Shown: in pieces, positions 55,501-64,000 of the stretch | Position numbering within the stretch: position 1 is the stretch's first letter | Layout: each line of letters starts with the position of its first letter | Assembly: GCF_965638725.1 (NCBI RefSeq) | Contig: NC_134970.1 | Coordinates: 3,849,001-3,913,000, forward strand | Length of the DNA: 64,000 bases | Direction: 5' to 3' | Source: Aptenodytes patagonicus | Taxonomy: Eukaryota > Chordata > Aves > Sphenisciformes > Spheniscidae | Notes under the pieces: model-generated | Database searches by the model: none | Told to the model about the DNA's origin: nothing | The model's input: the letters and a program-made list of their open reading frames with translations, nothing else | Translations under genes and position numbers: made by a program

Positions 55501-58500
55501 CATCTGTTCCCCAGCTTGCAGATTGCACAGAGACTGGCTCGGGGACGATACTGCAGAAATCTCTCTTAGATGCTTAGAGAGAGCACCGCAACATGGGACG
55601 GAGGCATCAGCAGCCGCCTGGCGTGTACCTGGGAAGCACCGGTGAGCCGTTGCTTGTATGTCAGTGGGAGAGGTGGGCGTTAGCATGGCTGTTTAGTGCC
55701 TCCTTCCCCCCCCGAGAAGCTGCTGGGGATGCTCTGTTGAGCATGGCTGGAGGCTCTCTTGGCAGAAGAGAGGCATGATGAGTAGGGGAGGTTCTGCCAA
55801 TGTACTCCTGCCCAGCCTGGGACCTCCTCTGTAGGGCTGCGTGCCCGGTGCTTGTTGGGCTGAAGACCTCAGCACCTAGTCGCAGCCCCCGAGCTCTGCA
55901 GGGACTGAAGATCTCATACAGGAGCTTGGGCTGTCTGGATGCAGCCCTGAAAGCTCAGCTGTGTTTCCCCCACCTTCCCTTGCTTCGACGTGTTGTGCAC
56001 ACAGGCGCTGGCTGCAGAGCAGCTATTGCCTCCTGCGGCTCAGCGGCCAAGGAGCCGCTCTAGGAGGGAGTCAGCGCACTGGCCGGCTCCAAGGGGCACA
56101 CGGAGAGGTGAGCTTCCGTGTTCCCTTTGCCGTATGGTGTTAGCCCCAAGCTGGATTGCTCCTGGGAGCCTGGACATCAGCCTCTCCTTTCGGGAGTGGG
56201 GAATGAATATGGGAATGGTGTGCCTACTGCTCCTTGCTCTGGTTTTCCTATGTGGGCTGTTGCAGCAACCTTGCAAAGTGTCGAAGGCTAATCCGACTGC
56301 GCCTTGGAAAGAAGAAACCAGATTTATCGCTTCCTCTTCTGATCTTTACTCCAGGCTTTGCAACAGCTCAAGGTTGGATTTGTGCCATAGTTGCAGAGCA
56401 GGGACGATCCCTCTTTTTTTCTTCCCTGTCTCATGGATTGTACTGTTTTACTGGCCCTTCCCCAAGCACTGGCCTTATCTGCCCTTGAATCTGGTGAGTG
56501 TTTCTGCCTGGCCTGGCCCCACTGAATAACGTGCTGACTGTCTGACTCTGCAGGATTGGGAGGTTCTAGTCCTGGATAAGCTAAAGTGGGACCTGGTCTC
56601 AGTGATAGCGAATGATTTCTTGGCTCACATCCTCCATCACCTCCCGCTGCATAAGGACAAGATGGAGCTGGTGAAGAAACACGCACAGACCTTTATCGCC
56701 CTGTGTGCCACAGGTGGGTGCCTGCTCCCGCTGGAGCCACCCGCCAGGATGCTGGGGAGGGTGGGCTGGCCACTGCAGGTGGGATAGCCTGGGCTCGAGT
56801 CAGGCTTGCTGGGTAACCTGGGGCTGGTCTCTAACGCCCTGGCTTTCTGGGGAGCTGAATGCCTGCCTTCATTCAAATCAGAGCGTTTTGCTGCTCCGTG
56901 ACGTGTTTTCTATCCCTGACAAAGCGGGATAACGGTCCTCTTATGGGGGATAACTCACCCACGGGGGCTCTTAGTGGGTGCCTGGAAGATGCTGGGAAAG
57001 AGCAAAGCCGCCGTGCCACCCCCCCTGCTGCGCAGGCTGCGACTGCGGGAGGGGGACCAGGGTAAAGGCAGGGTTGAATCTGAGCTTTTATCAGCCTCGC
57101 TCTAAGTCACTAGAGCAACCTCGCCTTCAGAACTTCTATTGGCGAGACAGGCCCAGAGAAATAGCTTAATGAAGCTTGCTGCTCTGATGCTCAGCCTGTT
57201 TCCTGTCGCTTCACCCCCGTTTCTCCCCACTAAGCTGGAGAGACCCCTCTGCCTGGCCCTCTCTAGTCTTCCAGGGAAATCGCAGTCCCAAGAACTTACC
57301 ATGCGCATCCTTGCTAACGGCTCCTTCTTTTTGCCCCTTGTGTCCCTGTCCTGGCTCTAGACTACACTTTTGCCTTGTACCCCCCCTCCATGATTGCGAC
57401 GGGCAGTATCGGAGCGGCGATCCACGGCCTGACGGTCTCCGTGAACGATTTCACCGGCGAGGCGATCACCGAGCTGCTGGCCAGCATCACTGGCACGGAG
57501 GTGGTGAGTGTTCACGGGGGAAGAGCAAAGCGGTTTTGCTGCTGGATCTGGTGGAAACCCTTCCTCTTTCTGCTGCTCGTTCTTCTTAGAGGGAGAGGAA
57601 ATTAGGCTGTTCGTAACGATGCTGACCTTGGTTTGAGGAGTGCCTAGAGATGAGTGAGCATCTCTAAACGCAGCACCCTTGGTCAGTCCCGTGGCCGTAG
57701 TCGGCTCCTGGCCTCCGAGCGCTGCCAACGCAGAGCGGGGCGAGCTCGGGAGCCTTTGAAAAGCAGCACAAAGGGGAGCGTCTGTTCCCTGCGCGGGCAG
57801 GTGTTGGTGGGATCGGGTTGACAGGGTGGGATGGGGCAGAGGGAGAAGCCGGGCTCGGCATCTGCTAACCTCTGCCGGTGTCTGGTTGCAGGTGCCCAGG
57901 CTCCGGTGGGAAGGGGGTCGGGGGCACAAAGCGTTTCAGGATGCTGGCACAGCGGCTTTGCTGGGGACGTCGGGATGGTGGGGGGGCGTCTGCCTGCCCC
58001 TCCACTGCCCTTCGAATTGGGAAGGGGGACCCTGTCGGGCTCCCCATTTCTGGGTCCCTCCTGCTGCAGTGAAGCAATCGGGAGCCTTTCTTCTGCCGGG
58101 GGCCCCTTTTGATCTTTTCTTCTGCCCGAGCGCTTAATGCCGGCAGCCGGGTGTGGGGTTAGTTACAGTCCCCTGACAGCAGCGCCGGGAATTGGAAGAG
58201 GTGCCGGTGCCACGGCGGGTGGGAGGCTGCGACCAGGCTTTGTCCAGGCAGGGAGGGGACGGGGCAGGAGGGCGTCCTGATCTATTTGTGCAGCTTTAAT
58301 GTTTTTTTGTTAGCCGGAGCCTTTTTAAAGAGTGAATCAGTGCAGCCAGCTGCTCTCAAGCTGCTGCAGTGAATGGGGCAGGGACTGAAACCTGCTGTGG
58401 GTTGGGGCTGGTGGAGGGAACAGGTGGGAAGCAGGGAGGACACCGCCGAGGGAGGGGAGCCGAAATGGAGCCCAGCACACCTCTGCTACCCTCCGGCCCG

Positions 58501-60725
58501 CTCCTCTCCCTCCTCGGCCCAGAGAGGGCATCTGTTCTGCCCCACAGCCCGCCCGGGTGCGAGGTGCTGCACAAACAGCCCCGGCCCAGGCAGGACCCTG
58601 GCGGTTCCTGTAGCAGAAGGAAGCCCTGGGGATGCATCCGCAGTATTGCAGGGCTCCCGGGGGAAGCACCCGGCCTCGGCCACCCGTGTTTGTGGTGTTG
58701 ATGCTTCTCCCTGAACCTGGCCTCGCAGTATCTCTGGGCTGTGACTCAGTTTCCACTTTGGCTCAGCACTGGAGGAGCGATCCCCTTCCTGCAGCTGCCA
58801 AGGCTCAGCCGGGCAGTGCTGGGGGTGCGGGGAGTCCGCAGGGACGGAGGGGGACGATGGTGCGGGGCTGTGCCGGCTCTGTAGCTGGTGGGAGCTGCAC
58901 TGCCGCGCTGTGCCAGCGCTTCGGGTGCAACTTGGAGCTGCTCTGGATCAGTCCTCATCCCTCGCGGAGCAGGACCAGCCCGTAGTGTGTGTCTGAGCCA
59001 GAGCCCCACGGCACGGCTGCCCTGCAGAGTAGGGGGCACGCAGGCTGGGGCAAGCCGAGCTGCCTCCCGGGCAGCTCCCGAGGCTTCGCCAGCCGGCGAA
59101 GGAGTCTGGCTGCCTGTGGCCAAGCCAGCTTTTAGCACCTCTGCCGAAATTGCCGACGGAGAGCCTGGTTGCGGAGAGCCCGGGGACGGGCTGGCCGTGG
59201 CGCGAGGCCCCGCAGCGAGCTCGCCCCGGGGCTGCGGGCGGGCGGGCTGGAGGCTGCGCTGACGGGAAGCGGTGTGGGGAAGGAGAGGTGGGCGTTGCTA
59301 TTTTCGCTCGCCACATCCTCTGTCAGTTTCTAAGAACTGATGGCGGATTCCTGGTAAGAGATTTCGGTCTGTGACAATATCCAGCGAGCGCATGCGGCCC
59401 CGCGGCGTCCAGCTCGGCTCCGGCCGCGAGGTGCGAAATGCTACCTCCGACCCCTCGGTGAGAGCCGAGATGCGGTGTAGGAGCCGGGCTGGGGTGCGCC
59501 CGTTGGCGATGCCTCCCGCGGCTCTCGGTGCGTCATGGTGCTCTGGTGTCGAAGTGGAGGAGTTTCCTCCTCTGGTTTACAGCTTGTGTGGGGAGAAAAC
59601 GGAGCGGGGTTTGCTTTTGTTACAAGTGATATGCCGCTGCTCGCAGTCCCCTGCGCCTTCCTGTTCGTGGGGCTGGTGTGTCCCCCAGCACTGGGTTCCC
59701 TGGGCCCCGGGGAGGTGCGGGTGAGTCACGCGGGGCTCCCCGGGGGGAGAGCAGGAGGGTAAAAGCCTTGTGAGAAGCTACGTGGCCGCAGCATCATTCT
59801 CATGACGACCCAGCATCGATGGCGCGTAGTGTTGTAGGGAATACGTGGCTGGGGCAGCTGTCGGGTCTGAGAAGGTCGGGGTCCGGCTGCCTTCGAGACC
59901 CCCAAAGTGACGCAGTGTGCGTCAGTCAGGGCACCCAGCAGGGATTCGCCTTGTCCTGGCTCGGACGTGGGCAGGGACGGGAGGAGGCAGAGCTGCGCGC
60001 AGCTTCTCTGCAGCGGGTGGGTGACCGCAGAGATGCAGGACCATGCCGAGCTCCGGGAGACCCGGGACGTAGGGCCTGGGGGAGGCAGGTGGATCTACCA
60101 AGGTCCCTGTGTGTACCCGTGGTGCTGCACGCCGGCCGTCGCTCGTCAATCTGGGAAGCTTTGGTTGTAAAGGTTGGTACCAGCCTGCGCAGAGTTGCTC
60201 TGCTCTGCCCTCTTGGTCGGCGGCAGCAGCTGACTGCCGTGATGCTGAAATCACACGCTGCAGCCGGGCACGAGCCCAGATGCTTTGGGAAGCTCTGATG
60301 GGCGCAACGTCTATTCCTCGAGAACGCGGCCAAGCAGGGAGGTGGGGAGAAGACAACCAGAGCGCGGGGCTTCTCCTGGGGAGGGGCCTAAAGCACAGAC
60401 AAGCTGGAGACGTCCCTTGTCGGAGAAAGGCTTCTTGGTCTTGTGTGTTTAAATGCTCCAGGGGCCAGAGGCGTAGCCCAGCAGCTGCTCAGAGCTATTT
60501 GTAAGGCTCCCACCTCTGAGCAGCAGAGAAGTGAGGCCTCTTGTCTCGCTCCCTCTCCCGCAGGACTGCCTGAAAGCCTGTCAGGAGCAGATTGAGGCAG
60601 CCTTAGCCGAGAGCCTGAAACAGGCGTCCCAAACCCAACAGGAATACAGCACCGCCAAGACTGCTGCTTACCTGGCCAGCCAGCCCACCAGCACGCCTAC
60701 AGACGTCACGGACATCAACCTGTGA
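46309..60725 (+). CDS. CCND3: CCND3, G1/S-specific cyclin D3, five exons
   Basis: Coding exons are 46309-46506, 48340-48555, 56554-56713, 57361-57503 and 60564-60725. Their lengths (198, 216, 160, 143, 162 nt) give 292 residues, the same as human cyclin D3. Cyclin D3 binds and activates CDK4/CDK6, which phosphorylate RB1 to pass G1. The LLCVE (LxCxE) RB-binding motif is at residues 3-7. The cyclin box covers about 27-152, with the CDK-contacting Lys112 (ASKLRE) and Glu141 (DWE). Thr283 sits in STPTDV, the phosphodegron, at the human number. D3 rather than D1 or D2 is shown by the APRAG-like start region, [16 protein letters not shown] and the DVTDINL end. Intron positions match the family. 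The 8-kb intron 2 is the largest. The start has a good context (gcgcccATGG). Confidence 0.97.
46929..46947 (+). repeat. Long C homopolymer in CCND3 intron 1
   Basis: A run of roughly 19 C between GGAC and GAACCC. It is a likely quadruplex on the other strand and an unreliable length. Confidence 0.8.
47705..47870 (+). repeat. MIR-like SINE fragment in CCND3 intron 1
   Basis: GGGGACTGAAATTCAGAGCT, CCTGGATTCTGTTCGTGGCT and then CTCTGCCATTGATTCTTCTT before GTGTCCCTGGACCACTTCAG follow a full-length but diverged CORE-SINE. Confidence 0.6.
48340..48555 (+). CDS. CCND3: CCND3 exon 2 (residues 67-138), cyclin box core
   Basis: [18 protein letters not shown] begins right after ttttgtcag; [16 protein letters not shown] holds Lys112. 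The exon ends [14 protein letters not shown] before GTAACC. Confidence 0.97.
48556..56553 (+). other. CCND3 intron 2
   Basis: Eight kilobases with no recognisable nested gene. A MIR-like fragment lies near 55330-55415, and T/A homopolymers lie near 52987 and 54667. Confidence 0.75.
55330..55415 (+). repeat. MIR-like SINE fragment in CCND3 intron 2
   Basis: TAAGTCATGTAGACCTTGCC, GTGGCTGCTCTGCACTTTGG and TTTCCTCGTCGGTGTTAGGA resemble the middle of a MIR. The match is weak. Confidence 0.4.
56554..56713 (+). CDS. CCND3: CCND3 exon 3 (residues 139-191)
   Basis: It starts [18 protein letters not shown], includes the [10 protein letters not shown] helix and [11 protein letters not shown], and leaves one base (G). 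The donor is GTGGGT. Confidence 0.97.
57361..57503 (+). CDS. CCND3: CCND3 exon 4 (residues 192-239), second cyclin fold
   Basis: It encodes [19 protein letters not shown] and [16 protein letters not shown]. The loop THGL-like segment [15 protein letters not shown] is two residues longer than in human. The donor is GTGAGT. Confidence 0.96.
57504..60563 (+). other. CCND3 intron 4
   Basis: This intron is GC-rich, with CpG-rich stretches at 58.8-59.5 kb. No exon can be supported. Confidence 0.7.
60564..60725 (+). CDS. CCND3: CCND3 exon 5 (residues 240-292 and stop), degradation signal
   Basis: It encodes [18 protein letters not shown], a Gln/Ser/Thr-rich tail and [11 protein letters not shown] before TGA. 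Thr283 is the conserved phosphorylation site that controls cyclin D turnover. Confidence 0.97.
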   Translation, partial: DCLKACQEQIEAALAESLKQASQTQQEYSTAKTAAYLASQPTSTPTDVTDINL

Positions 60726-61762
60726 CCAGCCTCCCCTTCCCGAGGGCCGCCCGGCCCCGCCGCGGCAGGACCTCGCCCTGGACACCGAAAGGTCGCTGCA
60801 TCCCACCTACCCGTCCGTCAGCCCCCTCCATCTGACGCCTGCTGAGGATTTGTTCTGCTCGCTGGCAGTGCAGAGCAGGATCCGCGCTCATCTGTCGGAG
60901 CGGGCAGCCGGGCTGGCGGAGCTCGACACTGCTCGTCAGCTTCTGCAGGTGGCCGGGGTGAAGCGACCGTTTTTGTGGTGGCAGGGCACAAGAATTGCTG
61001 GGGAGGGGGAGCAGGACCCAAAATGAAGTTGTAAAATGTTTCTCAGTTCGTGTTCCTCGTAGCCTGGCTGGCCGCTGTTCGCTGTCTCCTCGCGGGGTGT
61101 TCACCGTGATGCCTTCCAGCCCCGCGTGGGCCATCAATCATGGATAGTGAGCCTCTTACCCTGACCTACGTGACCAAAATATAACCTCTCACAAACCTCC
61201 CTCCCCGGGCTGGGGTGCTACGGGCCCGCTGCGGCTCACAAGAGAGAACCGAGTGTCCAGGAGGAGGGAGCAGGTGCTTGTTGGCCCCTTGGTCCCAATT
61301 GCTTCGTGCCAGATTGCTGTGGCTCCTGGGGGGGGTGGCGTGGCTGCTTCTGCTTGGAGGGGAAACGTGTGGCTTGTTTCTTGTTGCTGTTAGATTTGGG
61401 ATTTGCGGGTTTTCGGCTTGCTTGGGGGACGCGGTCCCCGTCTGCGTGGACAGCAGAAGAGAAGTCCTCGCCTCGGGGAGCAGCCTCCTGGGCGAGGTTT
61501 GGGCGCAATCCCCTTGGCTTTCCGCTGCCCCACTGAGGCTGCTTAATTTATTGTTAACTGCTGGGAATGAGGAGGGAGGAAGACGTTGCAGTTCCTTGGT
61601 GTGGGGCCTGGACGCTGGTCTCCTCTCCTTCCGAAAGAGTGCCTTCACCCTTCGCCCCCTTCCCTAGCTCCCCGGGGAATGAGTCTCACTTGGAAGCTGA
61701 TCAGGTTTTTTTTTTTAGGTAGCTCAGACATCAGACTAGGTTTTAAGAAATACATTTGAATG

Positions 61763-62089
61763 TGCTGCTATAGTCTGGAATGCGTCTTCACTCCTCCAAG
61801 GCAGAGATCTGGGATCGCATTCGGGAAAGGGCTGCGTTGCACCTATATCCATGTGGGTCCGAGCTGTATCCTTCTCGGGTGGAAAATTCGCTGTGCACTT
61901 GAGTTGAAAAGCAATTATTGCATTTTTGTATTGTTGTCGTTGGTCCCGTCTGTTAGTTTTTATAAAAAGTGTTTTAAAGAAAAAAAAATAATGCTGCTTT
62001 TCTAAGAGAGAATCATTAAATAGTAGAATTGTATTAACCGAGAGAAGCCAGAGAGACTCTGCGGGGATGGGAGGCAGACTGTTGCTGCT
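61763..62089 (+). promoter_or_regulatory. Three miR-15/16 seed matches in CCND3 3' UTR
   Basis: TGCTGCTA at 61763-61770 is an 8-mer match to the miR-15/16/195 seed. TGCTGCT recurs at 61992-61998 and 62083-62089. D-type cyclins are established targets of this microRNA family. Confidence 0.6.
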
Positions 62090-62421
62090 TGGTGACCTCT
62101 GGACGTGTGGATCTGTGGCTGTTGTCCTCCCGTGGGGGACGTGGAAAAGGAGGTAGAAGTCTTCCTTTTTGGATGCCACTAGAAACAAAAGTCTTATCAG
62201 GTGGAAAAAGATGGGGCTGCTGTTCGTCCACTAGCCTGATTTGTCAAGAAGAGCCGTCTGCCGCTGCCTCCTGCTAGCAGGAGGGCTGGGGGGCACACAG
62301 AGCTTGTCCGTACAAAATTTTTTTATATATATAAATGAGTTTTAATTTAAGAGTAAACTGGTTTGGTTTTCACACCGAAGAGTCCCGCTGCTGGGAGAAT
62401 CAGAAGACCGTATGACGTTGC

Positions 62422-62427
62422 AATAAA
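62422..62427 (+). terminator. CCND3 polyadenylation signal
   Basis: AATAAA lies in an A/T-rich stretch just before composition switches back to GC-rich sequence. Confidence 0.8.
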
Positions 62428-62445
62428 GTATTTTAAACAAGTATG

Positions 62446-64000
62446 AACGCCTCGAGAGTTTCCCTTTGCGCTCCGTGCTGTGCCTTGGGCCGCCCAGGGA
62501 AGACCTCGGCCTCTTCTTCCCTCACAGGGCTCCTGCCTCTGCCCCAAATCGCTCTGGGGTGGGACCCCCGTCAGCTGGAGGATCCCCTCGGGCAGCTCCC
62601 GGAGGCTCCAGCCCTGCGTTTCCCCGGGGCCGCAAGAGCAGGATGAAATGGGGAGCGGGCAGGCAGGACGCCCCCCAGCCAGCTCCAACCCCGCGGAGAG
62701 GTGGAGGGGAGATGCTGCAGCGGCCGAGGGACGCGTTGCACCCGCCGAGGCCCCGGGGCGGCTCGCGGATGGCGGTGGACGAACGTGGAACCGAACGCCT
62801 TCCTGCAGGCAAGGTGCCTGCCCGCAGAGCAGGCAGCGACTTCACGCCCCCGGCAGCTTTGAAGCCTCCCTCTCGCCGATGGGCGCTGCAGCAGCTCGGG
62901 CGGTGCTGCAGGGTGGCGAGAGCGTGCTGGAAGCCCGGGCTCGCACGGCGCAATCTCTCGCGTTCATCAGCTTCTGGCTTCTTTAAAGAAAGGAGATAAA
63001 AATCAGGAAGCCAAGGAAAAGGCGCTGCGGCGCGCAACCAGCCCGGGCGGCCGGGCTTCGCGTGCTGCTCTGCTTCACGTGGCTTCTGCTCCCGCTGCCG
63101 TCACGGGAAAAGGTGCCAACCCTCCAGGGAAGCAAAGGCGGGAGGCAGCCGTCCTCAGCGCAACCTGCTGCCGTGGGAAGCTGCAGCGGCTTTTCTCCAC
63201 GGGCTGCACCAGCAGGACTTTGCGCTGGTTTCGGGGGCCAGGCCAGGTACTTGCACGCGCAAACCTTGCGGCAGCGCAGCGTCACCGTCAGCAATTTCCC
63301 CCGGGTAAGCGCGGCGCCTCGTGGGACACGGGAGGAAAAGCCCCCACTGGGTTTTCCAGCGGAGGTGCCACGTGTGCGTGGGCGGGTTGCCGCGAGCAGG
63401 CCAGGCACGTGGCCTCGATGGCCCAGCGAGGACAGCGGTGCCGGGGCTTCACCAGCCTTGCTGAGTAGAGGTACACCCCGAGGGGCAGCTGGGGAAGGGA
63501 ACGTTTCGGGAAAATCCCTGGGGAAGGGGGATGGCAGGCATTTTGGAGGCAGGGGGGTGGCGGGGAAGGCTTCCAGCACTGCCGGGCTGCTCTTGCCCTC
63601 GCCTCCGCCCACGCACACGCTCCCCGTGGTGTCCCGGCTCAGGCCCTGCTGCCGGCCAGCGACAGCTCCGCAGCCCGCTCCTGCCTGGTGACAACCAAGC
63701 CCTCGGGAAACCCTCAAGGACCTACAGGAGTGTTTCCCCCGCCCTGCCCCGAGAGCAGTTTTTTGGCTCTGGGAACAGCCTGGGGGGCCCAGCCCTGTCC
63801 CCCCGCCCGCCCCCCCTTTGCCCCACCGCACAGGGGCTGCTCAGGGCAGAGCGCAGGGAGGGACGAGGGGTTGCACAGGGGTCCCTCCTCCCTTTGCGGT
63901 CGGGGGGGGGGACCAGCACCGGCAGCACAGACTCTGCAGCTCTGCGAGAACCCCGGGGCCGGTGGCTTTGCTCTGCCACCTGCTGGGGACAGGACAAGGT
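62446..64000. other. GC-rich flank downstream of CCND3
   Basis: No gene is recognised. In human the next gene, tail to tail, is BYSL, but I see no BYSL C-terminal sequence on the minus strand here. High CpG could mark a promoter or simply a GC-rich microchromosome. Confidence 0.5.

Larger units (their letters stand above)
60726..62445 (+). other. CCND3 3' UTR
   Basis: About 1.7 kb from the stop to just beyond the polyadenylation signal. The first half is GC-rich and the second half A/T-rich (61730-62040, 62320-62440). It contains three TGCTGCT motifs. The limits rest on the single strong AATAAA. Confidence 0.75.

Noticed and set aside
62446-64000. Expected BYSL 3' end on the minus strand
   Set aside because: I looked because BYSL follows CCND3 tail to tail in human, but no segment resembled its C-terminus. 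It may lie beyond the window.

Overview
This is nuclear genomic DNA of a vertebrate, almost certainly a bird. The evidence is intron-split genes with ordinary GT-AG junctions, CpG-rich promoters, worn CR1-like and MIR-like repeats, and a solo retroviral LTR at 13657-14240 whose ends match an LTR I recognise as widespread in bird genomes. Genes I recognise as neighbours on human 1p13 (CHIA and CIMAP3, formerly PIFO) sit beside genes that are neighbours on human 6p21 (TAF8 and CCND3). That mix fits the avian microchromosome corresponding to chicken chromosome 26. The species cannot be named from the sequence.

Layout. 1-2085 (+) holds the 3' part of an acidic-chitinase-like gene. It carries two frameshifting deletions, a GC splice donor, a likely degenerate upstream exon with a stop, and two lost chitin-binding cysteines, so I call it a pseudogene. 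2583-5228 (+) holds a complete six-exon CIMAP3 (195 residues, ciliary). 13540-8572 (-) holds a complete eight-exon TAF8 (303 residues, TFIID subunit), with 3' UTR probably reaching 7.7 or 6.9 kb. Its first intron contains a 12-bp minisatellite and a CA/TA-rich microsatellite. Its promoter is compact, and the LTR begins only about 115 bp upstream of the start codon. 14.2-45.7 kb is a 31-kb interval without a recognisable gene. 46309-62427 (+) holds a complete five-exon CCND3 (292 residues, cyclin D3) with a CpG-island promoter, a tetranucleotide-rich 5' UTR and a 1.7-kb 3' UTR carrying three miR-15/16 seed sites. 62.4-64 kb is GC-rich with no recognisable gene.

The genes are independent and do not form a pathway. 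CIMAP3 acts in cilia, TAF8 in RNA polymerase II initiation and cyclin D3 in G1 progression. TAF8 and CCND3 are transcribed away from each other, as in human, so the 31-kb interval between them is the natural place for CCND3 upstream control elements. I found no undescribed biological system. The most informative observations are the decayed chitinase, the start-codon TISU element and LTR at TAF8, and the clustered miR-15/16 sites of CCND3.
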